In this document: one piece after another, positions 1 to 8,440 of the stretch
How positions within the stretch are numbered: the stretch's first letter is position 1
Layout of the letters: each line of letters begins with the position of its first letter
NCBI GenBank assembly: GCA_947493195.1
Contig: CANLQG010000002.1
Span: 434,001-498,000 of the forward strand
Direction of reading: 5' to 3'
Origin: an uncultured Sphingomonadaceae bacterium
GTDB lineage: Bacteria > Pseudomonadota > Alphaproteobacteria > Sphingomonadales > Sphingomonadaceae
Length of the DNA stretch: 64,000 nucleotides
Notes under the pieces: generated by a model
What the model saw: the letters and a program-made list of their open reading frames with translations, nothing else
Told to the model about the DNA's origin: nothing
Database searches by the model: none
Made by a program: the position numbers and the translations under genes

Positions 1-357
1 GACCGCAAGTGGGGCCGCATCATCAACATCGGCTCGATCAACGGGCAGGCAGGCCAGTACGGCCAGGTCAACTACGCCGCCGCGAAGAGCGGCATCCACG
101 GCTTCACGAAGGCACTGGCGCACGAAGGGGCGCGCTACGGCATCACCGTCAACGCCATCGCCCCCGGCTATATCGATACCGAGATGGTGGCCGCCGTGCC
201 GGAAGCCGTGCTGGAAAAGATCGTCGCCAAGATTCCGGTGGGCCGCCTTGGCCAGGCCAGCGAAATCGCGCGCGGTGTGGCATTCCTTGCGTCGGAACAG
301 GGCGGCTTCGTCACCGGTTCGACCCTGTCGATCAACGGCGGCCAGCACATGTATTGA
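1..357 (+). CDS. phaB: Acetoacetyl-CoA reductase (PhaB), 3' part
   Basis: This is the last 118 codons of a short-chain dehydrogenase; the 5' end lies outside the window. It carries the SDR active site as a Ser in IGSINGQ and the YAAAK motif (catalytic Tyr and Lys), then NAIAPGYIDTEM and the C-terminal GSTLSINGGQHMY, which is characteristic of PhaB. The enzyme reduces acetoacetyl-CoA to (R)-3-hydroxybutyryl-CoA with NADPH for polyhydroxybutyrate synthesis in the cytoplasm. A generic 3-oxoacyl-ACP reductase (FabG) is the alternative, but the C-terminus favours PhaB. Confidence 0.88.
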   Translation, partial: DRKWGRIINIGSINGQAGQYGQVNYAAAKSGIHGFTKALAHEGARYGITVNAIAPGYIDTEMVAAVPEAVLEKIVAKIPVGRLGQASEIARGVAFLASEQGGFVTGSTLSINGGQHMY

Positions 358-369
358 TGGCGCAGACCG

Positions 370-630
370 GTGTCTGAACTGTATCATCCCCCGGTCAAGC
401 GTTCGGTCGAAATCGCCGGGCACAAGACCTCGATCAGTCTCGAACCGCTGTTCTGGGAAATGCTGAACGACGTTGCCGTGCGCGAGGGGCTGCCTCTCAA
501 TGCGCTCGTCGCGCGCATAGATGCCCAACGCATCGAGGCCGAGCTTGCGCCCGGCCTCGCGACAGCCATCAGGTTGTGGCTGGTTGACGACTTGCGCCGT
601 CAGTTGGATCGACGGTCAGCCGATCAGTAA
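370..630 (+). CDS. Ribbon-helix-helix domain protein
   Basis: A protein of 86 aa that resembles the RHH_4-type small DNA-binding proteins. VKRSVEIAGHKTSISLEPLFWEML has the beta-strand followed by helix layout, but it is longer than most antitoxin RHH proteins and no toxin gene is adjacent. The GTG at 370 is the only start available because the phaB stop lies upstream in the same frame; no clear ribosome binding site is visible. It follows phaB by 12 bp and is probably cotranscribed. A DNA-binding role is inferred from the fold and no target is apparent. Confidence 0.7.
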   Translation: MSELYHPPVKRSVEIAGHKTSISLEPLFWEMLNDVAVREGLPLNALVARIDAQRIEAELAPGLATAIRLWLVDDLRRQLDRRSADQ

Positions 631-872
631 TTTGCTGGCGGATCGCTGGCGGGAAAGCTTTCATCGCTTTCCTCGTCAACCTCGTCCCAGGTATCCTTCT
701 TCTGCTTGCCGGTAGCCGTCGCCGAGGCGCCGGCATCGCGAACCTGGTTGAAGTTGGAACCTCCTGCCTGACCCGAAGCGAAGGCCTCGTTCTGGTCGTT
801 GCGGATGTTCTTGTCGTAGTAACGGTAACCGGCGTAGCCGAGGGCACCCAGTGCTGCGAGTTTGATAAGCAT
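624..872 (-). CDS. Small membrane-anchored hypothetical protein
   Basis: A protein of 82 aa. It starts with a hydrophobic N-terminal segment, MLIKLAALGALGYAGYRYY, that could be a signal anchor. A Gly/Asn/Gln-rich linker follows, and the acidic tail ends in ESDESFPASDPPANY, a tail motif found in many small proteobacterial proteins of unknown function. I chose the ATG at 872 because AAGGAG lies at a good distance upstream; a longer in-frame start at 932 would add an unconvincing 20 residues. Its 3' end overlaps the end of the convergent ribbon-helix-helix gene by 7 bp. Function unknown. Confidence 0.7.
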   Translation of the reverse strand: MLIKLAALGALGYAGYRYYDKNIRNDQNEAFASGQAGGSNFNQVRDAGASATATGKQKKDTWDEVDEESDESFPASDPPANY

Positions 873-996
873 GTCGCGTATCTCCTTTTCTGCACTGTCA
901 ACGCATGGCCCAGCAAAATGCTCCAGCCGCACGCGTATTTCGGGCTTGCCATCCTACCGGTTGACCGCAGCCTCGCCGCATTGCACAAACCCGCGC

Positions 997-1884
997 ATGA
1001 CAGAGCGCAAACCGATCCGCAAAGCCGTCTTCCCCGTTGCCGGGCTCGGCACCCGTTTCCTTCCCGCCACCAAGGCCATTCCCAAGGAACTGTTGCCGAT
1101 CGTCGATCGCCCGCTGATCCAGTACGCGGTGGACGAGGCGCGGGAGGCGGGGATCGAGCAGATGATCTTCGTCACCGGTCGCGGCAAGACCGCCATCGTC
1201 GAACATTTCGACGTGGCCTACGAACTGGAAACCACGATGGAGGAACGCGGCAAGGATCTGTCCGTGCTGGACTCCAGCCGTTTCACGCCGGGTGACATCA
1301 TCACCGTGCGCCAGCAGGTGCCGCTGGGGCTGGGTCACGCGATCTGGTGCGCCCGCGCAATCGTGGGGGACGAGCCGTTCGCCATCCTGCTGCCCGACGA
1401 AATGATGGTGGGCGACAGCGGCGGCAAGGGCGGCTGCATGAAACAGATGGTGGAAGCCTACAACGAAGTGGGTGGCAACCTCATCTCCGTACTCGAAGTG
1501 CCGCACGAAGAGGTGTCTAGCTACGGCGTGATCGATCCCGGAGAGGCCAGCGGCAACCTTACCGAGGTGAAGGGGCTGGTGGAAAAACCGCCGGTGGACG
1601 AGGCACCCTCGAACAAGATCGTCTCCGGCCGCTACATCCTCCAGCCCGAGGTCATGCGGGTGCTGGAAACGCAGGGCAAAGGCGCTGGCGGTGAAATTCA
1701 GCTGACCGATGCCATGGCGCGCATGATCGGCAACCAGCCGTTCAATGCGGTGACATTCGAGGGCCGTCGCTTCGACTGCGGCAGCAAGCTCGGCTTCGTG
1801 GAAGCCACGCTTGCGCTGGCGCTGGAGCGCGAGGACATGGGCGCACAGGTGCGCGAAATAGCCAAGCGGCTGCTGGCGAACTAG
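997..1884 (+). CDS. galU: UTP-glucose-1-phosphate uridylyltransferase
   Basis: A protein of 295 aa, the usual GalU length. The N-terminal nucleotide-binding signature FPVAGLGTRFLPATKAIPKE and the following KELLPIVDRPLIQYAVDEA are near-consensus. LVEKPPVDEAPSN and GGEIQLTDAM are further GalU landmarks. It makes UDP-glucose from UTP and glucose-1-phosphate for polysaccharide and glycolipid synthesis. The start at 997 places the protein at the family N-terminus; the frame is open further upstream but without family similarity. A hairpin terminator follows. The nearby galE uses the product of this enzyme. Confidence 0.96.
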   Translation: MTERKPIRKAVFPVAGLGTRFLPATKAIPKELLPIVDRPLIQYAVDEAREAGIEQMIFVTGRGKTAIVEHFDVAYELETTMEERGKDLSVLDSSRFTPGDIITVRQQVPLGLGHAIWCARAIVGDEPFAILLPDEMMVGDSGGKGGCMKQMVEAYNEVGGNLISVLEVPHEEVSSYGVIDPGEASGNLTEVKGLVEKPPVDEAPSNKIVSGRYILQPEVMRVLETQGKGAGGEIQLTDAMARMIGNQPFNAVTFEGRRFDCGSKLGFVEATLALALEREDMGAQVREIAKRLLAN

Positions 1885-1901
1885 CCCCCAGCCCCAAACG
1901 A

Positions 1902-1929
1902 AAAAGGCGGACCGCGAGGCCCGCCTTTT
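1902..1929 (+). terminator. Rho-independent terminator between galU and the M23 peptidase gene
   Basis: AAAAGGCGG (1902-1910) and CCGCCTTTT (1921-1929) are perfectly complementary around a 10-nt loop. Because the stem starts with A and ends with T runs, it can act in both directions. It sits between the convergent galU and M23 peptidase genes. Confidence 0.85.
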
Positions 1930-1950
1930 CAAACTCTCTGCGAGATGACC

Positions 1951-2622
1951 TTACTCGGGGCCGCCGCGCGCGGCCTGCTCGTCATCCGTGCTTTCGAGAT
2001 GAGCCACCATGTAGGGGATGGGGTTCACCGGATCGCCGCTGACGCGCACTTCGTAGTGCAGGTGCGGACCGGTGGAACGGCCGGTGGACCCGACGTAACC
2101 GATCAGGTCGCCCTTGCGAACCTGCTCGCCATCGCGAACGTTGTAGCTTGCAAGGTGGGCGTAACGCGTTTCCAGATCGCCGCCGTGGCCGATCTGCACG
2201 TAGTTGCCATAGGAACCCCAGTACTTGGCCATTTCCACCACGCCATCTGCGGTAGCGTAGACCGGCGTGCCGCGCGGCGCGGCGAGGTCGACGCCGTTGT
2301 GCTGGCGGCGCTGGCGCAGGATCGGGTGGTTGCGCATCCCGTAACCGCTGGTGAGCTGGACGCCATCGACCGGCATGCGCGAAGGCACCGAAACGGCAAA
2401 ACGCGGCGCAGCGATCACTTCGCCGGACGCCGTGATGCGGCCACCGTCTTCGAGGTCTTCCCAGCTGGCAAACAGTTCGGTGAATTCTTCGTCGTCACCC
2501 AGCGGCGCCTGGGCCACGGTTTCGGTGTCGATAACGCCGGTTGCGGGGGCTTCTTCGGCCATGGCCGGGCTGGCGACAGCCGCGGTGCCCAAGGCGAGAA
2601 TGGTAGCAATCTTGACGAGCAT
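1951..2622 (-). CDS. Secreted M23 family metallopeptidase
   Basis: A protein of 223 aa. An N-terminal signal peptide (about residues 1-22, cleaved after AMA) is followed by a low-complexity acidic linker and a LytM/M23 domain. Zinc ligands are visible in HNGVD (His108 and Asp112) and HLH (His187, His189), with TSGYGMRNHP ahead of them as in peptidoglycan endopeptidases. It probably cleaves cell-wall peptide cross-links in the periplasm, or is a regulator of amidases. AAGGGA precedes the ATG. It is monocistronic and convergent with galU. Confidence 0.9.
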   Translation of the reverse strand: MLVKIATILALGTAAVASPAMAEEAPATGVIDTETVAQAPLGDDEEFTELFASWEDLEDGGRITASGEVIAAPRFAVSVPSRMPVDGVQLTSGYGMRNHPILRQRRQHNGVDLAAPRGTPVYATADGVVEMAKYWGSYGNYVQIGHGGDLETRYAHLASYNVRDGEQVRKGDLIGYVGSTGRSTGPHLHYEVRVSGDPVNPIPYMVAHLESTDDEQAARGGPE

Positions 2623-2773
2623 ACGATCCCTTTGCTTCGTCAGGCGCTTTCCAACGCCCTTTCGGTTTCTATGGCGAGCCGACGAACCCGGCTCCTCATT
2701 TCGTCCATTTTTTTCAGACCCTGCGGAACCTCCCGCCGTCTGTGTGATTATGGGTTATGCGGGCAAACGTTAA

Positions 2774-3562
2774 CTACACAACACCTGTGTAGAGATCGCG
2801 CGACAAACCGGCTGCAAGACGCGCCGAGTCGTTGAATGGCGGTCTGAGCGTGCCTTTGAAGTGGCGCTTCACCAGCATTTTCCAGTGATTCTTCGGCTCT
2901 TTGCCGTGGACGCGGCAGTAGTGTTCGAAATGCCTTGCACCGGCAGCGACATGGCGAATTTCATCGTCAAGGATTCGTTGGAGGATTTGCGCGCCGCGCG
3001 AATCGCCCTGATCGCGGACCCGCTCCAGCGTGGCGGGCGTCACGTCCAGCCCCCGAGCTTCCAGCACCATCGGCACGATCGCGAGGCGCGCGCCGACGTC
3101 GTGCGCGGTTTCCTGCGCCGACAGCCAGAGACCGGCATGCACCGGCAGGTCGCCGTAGCTAGCGCCCATGGTGGCAAGGTGCCGCTCTATCAGGGCAAAG
3201 TGCATTGCCTCCTCCGCCGCAACGCCGAGGAAGTCCGCCACGAAATCATCGCCCATCCCGGCCCCGAATCGTCCGACGATGTCCAGCGCCAGGTCGATGG
3301 CGACGAATTCGATGTGCGCCAGCGAGTGCCACAGCGCGATCCTGTTGCGAGCCGACCCGCCCTTGCCGCGCTTGGGCATCCTGCCCGGCGGCAGCACCAC
3401 CAGATGTTCCGGCCATTCGGGATGATCCGGCATGCGCACGGAAAAGTCGGTAGGCAGTGCGCCGCGCCGCCAGCCGCGCACCAGAGCGCGGGTGGCCATC
3501 ACCTTGCCGCGCGCGTCGCCTGTCAGTAGGGCGCGGCGGATCGCTTCCGATAGGTCGGTCAC
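2774..3562 (-). CDS. DUF455 family ferritin-like protein
   Basis: A protein of 262 aa with the DUF455 (ferritin-like diiron) pattern. Helices carry HSLAHIEFVAIDLALD, AAEEAMHF and DDEIRHVAAGARHFEHYC, which provide the Glu and His residues expected to bind two metals. Members of this family are related to tRNA hydroxylase-like ferritin folds, but no substrate is established. The GTG start at 3562 is 9 bp past the peroxiredoxin stop, so it is the third gene of glnE-bcp-DUF455. A 7-bp inverted repeat (2774-2780 with 2786-2792) overlaps its stop codon and may help end transcription. Confidence 0.85.
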   Translation of the reverse strand: MTDLSEAIRRALLTGDARGKVMATRALVRGWRRGALPTDFSVRMPDHPEWPEHLVVLPPGRMPKRGKGGSARNRIALWHSLAHIEFVAIDLALDIVGRFGAGMGDDFVADFLGVAAEEAMHFALIERHLATMGASYGDLPVHAGLWLSAQETAHDVGARLAIVPMVLEARGLDVTPATLERVRDQGDSRGAQILQRILDDEIRHVAAGARHFEHYCRVHGKEPKNHWKMLVKRHFKGTLRPPFNDSARLAAGLSRDLYTGVV

Positions 3563-3571
3563 GAAAAAGGG

Positions 3572-4048
3572 CTACAGCTCCTTTGCAGCGTCCAGCACTT
3601 CGGCGACGTGGCCTTTCACCTTCACCTTGTTCCAGACGCGGGCGATCTTGCCCTCTGCGTCGACCAGGTAGGTGGTGCGCACCATGCCCATGAAGGTCTT
3701 GCCGTACATTTTCTTCTCCGCCCAGATGCCCAGCGCATCGGAAAGGCCGCCGTCTTCGCTGTCGGACGCGAGAGGCACGGTGAGATCATGCTTGGCGATG
3801 AACTTCTCGTGCCTTTCGTAGGAGTCCTTGGAAACGCCCAGCAGCGCGGTGTTCGATGCGGCGAATTCATCCTTCGCCTCGCTGAATTCCACATTCTCGG
3901 TGGTGCAGCCGGGCGTCATGTCCTTGGGATAGAAGAACACCACCAGCTTCTGCCCGCGAAAATCGGATGGCTTCACGACGCTACCGTCCGCGCCTTCCAT
4001 GGCCACGTCGGGCATCATGTCGCCTTCGCCGGGGAAATTGTTGCTCAT
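3572..4048 (-). CDS. bcp: Thioredoxin-dependent peroxiredoxin, BCP type
   Basis: A protein of 158 aa. The peroxidatic cysteine is Cys48 in FFYPKDMTPGCTTE. The neighbouring resolving Cys found five residues further in many BCPs is absent (NVEF), so it may work with an external thiol. It reduces hydrogen peroxide and organic hydroperoxides in the cytoplasm. Its ATG at 4048 overlaps the glnE stop as ATGA, so the two are translationally coupled; the upstream in-frame start at 4087 lies inside glnE and is not preferred. Confidence 0.93.
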   Translation of the reverse strand: MSNNFPGEGDMMPDVAMEGADGSVVKPSDFRGQKLVVFFYPKDMTPGCTTENVEFSEAKDEFAASNTALLGVSKDSYERHEKFIAKHDLTVPLASDSEDGGLSDALGIWAEKKMYGKTFMGMVRTTYLVDAEGKIARVWNKVKVKGHVAEVLDAAKEL

Positions 4049-6714
4049 CAGTCGATCTCCAGTCTCTCGCCGAAATGTTCGGCCCATTGCGTGGCAATGC
4101 CTTGCCTTGCCTCGTCCAGCGATTGCAACAGGGCCTTATAGCTGTCCTCGCCGCAAGCCTCTGCCAGCACGGCGCGGTGCGCTTCTGCCGGTTCGGCCCC
4201 GTCGGGGGCGAACAGGCGCACGGCCACGAGGTAGCGGGTGATGGCGAGGTGGTGATGGACGTAACTGCCCGGCAGGTGTCCGGCTAAAGCGAGCGTGCCG
4301 ATGGCCTTCTCCATCGCCGGATCGAACCCCAGCCGCTCGCGCAGTTGCAGGTAGTGGACCAGGAATTCGGAATCGATCAGCCCGCCGCGCATCAGCTTGA
4401 CATCCAGCGGACCATTGGGCGGTTTCGCCGCCAGCATCTCGCCGCGCATGTGAAGCACTTCGGTCTTCAGCGCGTCGGGATCGCGCGGCTTGCACAGCAC
4501 CTCGTCGATCATCTCGCACAGCCTGATCTGCGCCGCTGGCGACCCGTAGATCGGGCGGGCGCGGGCAAGCGCCATGTGCTCCCACGTCCAGGCCGATTCG
4601 TGCTGGTAACGTTCGAAAGCCTCGAACCCGGTGGCGAGCGGCCCCTGCGCGCCCTGCGGCCTCAGGCGCGTGTCGATCTCGTAAAGCGCGCCCTCTGCCG
4701 TCGGCACCGAAAGCGCCGCCGTTACGCGGGCTGCCAGCCGGTTGTAATAGAGCGCGGTCGACAGCGGACGCTCGCCATCGGATTCGGCACCCAATTCGGG
4801 TGGGTCAGTGAACAGGAATACCACATCGAGGTCGCTCGCATGGGTCAGCGCGCCGCCGCCCAGTCGGCCAAGGCCCAGGATCACCAGTTCGCTGCCGGGT
4901 ATTACCCCGTGCTTCTCGCGGAAATCGGCAATCGCCGCATCGGCCCCTGTCCGCACGGCGGCCTCGGCCACGCGGCACAGCCCTTCGGCAATGTCGAGCG
5001 GGTCGTGGCGGCACTCCACCATCTGCGCGCCCAGCGCGAAACGCTCCTCCCCCACCACCTGCCGCAACCGGTCGAGTCGCGATTCGGTGTCGCTGTCCTC
5101 CGCCGCCTGCATGCGAACGGCCAGGGTCTCGATCGAGCCGGGCAGGTCGAGCGCGTGAGGATCGATGAGCGCATCCAGCAGTTCCACGCGCCGCGCCAGC
5201 GCGTCGGCCAGAGGTTTTGCCAGCGTGAGAATGCGCAGCACGCGGTCCAGCAGGCCGGGGCGCTGCTCGAACAGGCGGAACAGATTGATCGCCGTGGGCA
5301 GGCGTTCCAGCAGCGTTTCCCAGCGTGCCATCGCATGGTCCGGGTCGGGCGCGGCGGCCAGCGCGGCCAGCAATTCATCCTCGATCGCGGCAAAGGCAAT
5401 TTGCGCCTCTTGCGAGCGGAGCGCCCGCAAGGTGCCGCGCCAGTGCTCGACCCGGGCCTCGAAATGGTCGCGAAAGTCGGTCGGGACGGTAACGCCAGCG
5501 TGCACCGTTTCCTCGTCTTCTCCCAGCAAATCGTCATAGCGCGCCGCCACGCGGTCGCAGATGGCGCGCACTTCCTCAACCAGGGCGGCGGCATCGGGCA
5601 GCCCGTCAAGCCGGGCCACGGTTTCGATCTTTTCCGCCGTTTCGGGGAGGGCGTGCGTCTGCCGATCGTTCACCATCTGCAGGCGGTGCTCGATGGTGCG
5701 CAGCCGGTCATAGCTTTCGCCCAGCACCCGCGCATCCTCGGCATCGATGATCTGCGCGTTGGCCAGGGCATCCAGCGCCGCGCGCGTGCCGCGCTGGCGC
5801 AGCGCGGGATTTCGCCCGCCGTAGATAAGCTGGTGGGTCTGGGCGTAGAACTCGATCTCGCGAATACCGCCGCGCCCCTTCTTGATGTCGAAGCCGGGTC
5901 CGACCTCGCGCGTGCCCTTGTACGCCTCCCGAATACGCATGGTCAGGCGGCGCACTTCCTCGATAGCGGTGAAGTCCAGGCTGCGCCGCCAGATGAAGCT
6001 GCGGATCTCGTCGAGGAAATGCTCGCCTGCCGCCACGTCGCCGGCTGCTGCCCGCGCGCGGATATAGGCGGCCCGCTCCCACGCCAGCGCACTCGATTCG
6101 TAATGCGAGATTGCTGCGTTGAAGGAGATGGCGAGCGGGGTCACTTCGCTAGCGGGGCGCAGCCGCAGGTCCACGCGCAGCACGTAGCCATCGCCGGTGG
6201 GCTGGCCCAGCATCTCCACCAGCTGGCGGGCATAGCGCTGCGCGGCCTCGCCCGGCTCGTCCCGCTCACGCCGGGCGAGGCGCTCCGGATCGAACAGCAG
6301 GATGGGATCGATGTCGGAGGAATAGTTGAGCTCGCGCGCGCCCTGCTTGCCCAGCGCCAGCGCGGTGAAGCCGCTGGTGTCCGCGTCCTCGACGCGCTTG
6401 CGCACCACCGCCAGCATGGCCGCGTCCAGCGCGCGGTCGGCAAAGTCGGAAAGTTCGGTTACGACGCGGGTCAGGTCGAACGCGCCCGCGAGGTCGCCGA
6501 TGGCCAGCACCAGCGACAGCGACAGCCGCTCCCGCCGCAGGGCAGTGCCGGTATCCGCGTGCGCCTCCCCCTCGGCCTTCGCAAGGGCGAGCGCATCCTC
6601 GCCCTTGCCATCACGCAGAAGCGCGACAAGCTCCTCGCGGTTGTCCATCGCGCGTTTCAGGAAGGGCGAATGCGCTTGGGCGCGGTGCAGGGCGGATTGC
6701 CAGTCGACAGTCAT
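4048..6714 (-). CDS. glnE: Bifunctional glutamine synthetase adenylyltransferase / adenylyl-removing enzyme
   Basis: A protein of 888 aa with two nucleotidyltransferase domains. The N-terminal one (deadenylylation) has GKQGARELNYSSDIDPILL and the C-terminal one (adenylylation) has LGLGRLGGGALTHASDLDVV, each with the metal-binding Asp pair. GRGGIREIEFYAQTHQL lies after the first. It switches glutamine synthetase off and on according to nitrogen status through PII. The ATG at 6714 gives the family N-terminus; the frame stays open beyond it but overlaps the divergent M28 gene. It heads the glnE-bcp-DUF455 operon. Confidence 0.95.
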   Translation of the reverse strand: MTVDWQSALHRAQAHSPFLKRAMDNREELVALLRDGKGEDALALAKAEGEAHADTGTALRRERLSLSLVLAIGDLAGAFDLTRVVTELSDFADRALDAAMLAVVRKRVEDADTSGFTALALGKQGARELNYSSDIDPILLFDPERLARRERDEPGEAAQRYARQLVEMLGQPTGDGYVLRVDLRLRPASEVTPLAISFNAAISHYESSALAWERAAYIRARAAAGDVAAGEHFLDEIRSFIWRRSLDFTAIEEVRRLTMRIREAYKGTREVGPGFDIKKGRGGIREIEFYAQTHQLIYGGRNPALRQRGTRAALDALANAQIIDAEDARVLGESYDRLRTIEHRLQMVNDRQTHALPETAEKIETVARLDGLPDAAALVEEVRAICDRVAARYDDLLGEDEETVHAGVTVPTDFRDHFEARVEHWRGTLRALRSQEAQIAFAAIEDELLAALAAAPDPDHAMARWETLLERLPTAINLFRLFEQRPGLLDRVLRILTLAKPLADALARRVELLDALIDPHALDLPGSIETLAVRMQAAEDSDTESRLDRLRQVVGEERFALGAQMVECRHDPLDIAEGLCRVAEAAVRTGADAAIADFREKHGVIPGSELVILGLGRLGGGALTHASDLDVVFLFTDPPELGAESDGERPLSTALYYNRLAARVTAALSVPTAEGALYEIDTRLRPQGAQGPLATGFEAFERYQHESAWTWEHMALARARPIYGSPAAQIRLCEMIDEVLCKPRDPDALKTEVLHMRGEMLAAKPPNGPLDVKLMRGGLIDSEFLVHYLQLRERLGFDPAMEKAIGTLALAGHLPGSYVHHHLAITRYLVAVRLFAPDGAEPAEAHRAVLAEACGEDSYKALLQSLDEARQGIATQWAEHFGERLEID

Positions 6715-6792
6715 CGCCGGGAGCCCTGCCCTTGCCCCCCGCCCGTGGCAATGCCAAATGGGCCGCTGATGATTTCGCCTGAAAGGAAATCC

Positions 6793-8436
6793 ATGATCCG
6801 GATCGCTGCCACGCTGGCCCTGTTGCCGCTTGCTGCCTGTGCCACCACACAAGACGCGCAGGTTGCCCCCCCGATTTCGCTGGAAACGATGAAGGAGACC
6901 GTTCGCACGCTCTCGTCCGACGCATTCGAAGGCCGCATGCCGGGAACGCCCGGCGGGCAGATGACGGTGAATTACCTCGTGCAGCAGTTCGAAGCGGCAG
7001 GCCTGCAGCCCGGCAACGGCGATTCGTGGTTGCAGGAAGTGCCGCTGGTGGAGATCACGGCCAGCGACTTCGCGCCGCTGACGGTCGGCGATCTCAGCTT
7101 CGATCATGGCGAGGACTGGGTCGGCGTCTCCTACCGCCAGACCCCCTCCACCACTATCGACAACAGTGAACTGGTGTTCGTGGGTTACGGCATCAACGCG
7201 CCGGAACGCGGCTGGAACGACTACGAAGGCGTGGACATGACCGGCAAGACCGCGCTGATCCTCGTCAACGACCCGGATTTCGCTTCCGATAGTCTGGAAG
7301 GCACCTTCGACGGCCGCGCCATGACCTATTATGGCCGCTGGACCTACAAGTTCGAAGAGGCGGCCCGCCAGGGCGCGACCGCCGCGCTGATCGTGCACGA
7401 GGATTTCGCCGCCAGCTATGGCTGGAACGTGGTCGAATCGAGCTGGTCAGGCGCGCAGGCCTATGCCGATACCGGCGGGGATGGGTCGGACCAGACAGCG
7501 ATGAACGGCTGGGTGTCAAACGATACCGCTGCCGCCATTTTCGATGCTGCCGGCATGGACCTGTCCGCCATGGTCGAGGCTGCCAGCCAGCCCGGTTTCA
7601 AGGCGGTTTCGCTGGGAATGCCGGTCTCCACCGGCTTTACCAACAGCTATCGCCGCTACGCATCAAACAACGTGATCGGCGTGCTGCCCGGCACCCAGCG
7701 GAGCGACGAATACATCCTCCACACCGCGCACTGGGACCACCTTGGTCGCTGCACGCCCAATGCCGCGGGCGACGACATCTGCAACGGCGCGGTCGACAAC
7801 GCCACCGGCACCGCGGGCCTCGTCGCGCTGGCCGAGGCGCATGCGCAGGTCGGCGCGCCTGATCGCACCCTTGTGTTCCTGGCGGTGACGGCGGAGGAAT
7901 CCGGCCTGCTCGGCGCGGAATACTATGCCGCCAACCCGGTCTATCCGCTCAGCCAGACGGTCGCGGGCATCAACATGGATGGCATCGCCGTTCGCGGCGA
8001 AACGCGCGATGTGAACGTGCGCGGCGGCGGCAAGAGCGATCTGGACGCCTACCTCGCCACTGCATTGCAGGCGCAGGGTCGCACCGCGTCCCCCGATCCG
8101 GCCCCCCAGGCGGGATACTACTACCGCTCCGACCACTTCCCCATGGTGAAGCGGGGCGTGCCGATGTTTTACGTGAAGTCGGGCCTCGACCTAGTGAACG
8201 GCGGCACTGCCGCGGGCGAGGCAGCCGAAGCCGCATACCGCGCCAATGCCTATCACGGGCCGGACGACGAGTATGACCCCAACTGGGACTGGTCGGGCCT
8301 GATGCAGGACCTCGACCTGTATTTCCTGCTCGCGCGCGATCTTGCCGGCACCACCGACTGGCCCGAATGGTATGAGGGCGACGAATTCCGCGCCGTGCGC
8401 CAGCAAAGCTGTGCCGCGTCCGCAGGCGGGTGCTGA
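6793..8436 (+). CDS. M28 family metallopeptidase, lipoprotein
   Basis: A protein of 547 aa. The N-terminus has a lipoprotein signal with lipobox LAAC (Cys16), so the enzyme should be membrane-anchored on the periplasmic side. A PA-like inserted domain (about residues 80-270) precedes the M28 catalytic domain. That domain shows HTAHWDHLG, a bridging Asp in CNGAVDNATGTAG, the catalytic Glu pair in TAEESGLLGAEYY, and a final His in YHGPDDEYD. It is probably an aminopeptidase supplying amino acids from peptides. AAGGA lies 5 bp before the ATG. The agmatine deiminase gene starts 4 bp downstream. Confidence 0.92.
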   Translation: MIRIAATLALLPLAACATTQDAQVAPPISLETMKETVRTLSSDAFEGRMPGTPGGQMTVNYLVQQFEAAGLQPGNGDSWLQEVPLVEITASDFAPLTVGDLSFDHGEDWVGVSYRQTPSTTIDNSELVFVGYGINAPERGWNDYEGVDMTGKTALILVNDPDFASDSLEGTFDGRAMTYYGRWTYKFEEAARQGATAALIVHEDFAASYGWNVVESSWSGAQAYADTGGDGSDQTAMNGWVSNDTAAAIFDAAGMDLSAMVEAASQPGFKAVSLGMPVSTGFTNSYRRYASNNVIGVLPGTQRSDEYILHTAHWDHLGRCTPNAAGDDICNGAVDNATGTAGLVALAEAHAQVGAPDRTLVFLAVTAEESGLLGAEYYAANPVYPLSQTVAGINMDGIAVRGETRDVNVRGGGKSDLDAYLATALQAQGRTASPDPAPQAGYYYRSDHFPMVKRGVPMFYVKSGLDLVNGGTAAGEAAEAAYRANAYHGPDDEYDPNWDWSGLMQDLDLYFLLARDLAGTTDWPEWYEGDEFRAVRQQSCAASAGGC

Positions 8437-8440
8437 GACA

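Noticed and set aside
2640..2708. 22-codon ORF upstream of the M23 peptidase
   Set aside because: No run of a single amino acid, no hairpin pair and a poorly spaced ribosome binding site; probably chance.
4345..6792. Very long open frame on the plus strand that joins the M28 peptidase N-terminus
   Set aside because: It is antisense to glnE, Gln/Arg/His-rich with no domain, and the lipoprotein signal with its ribosome binding site fixes the M28 start at 6793.
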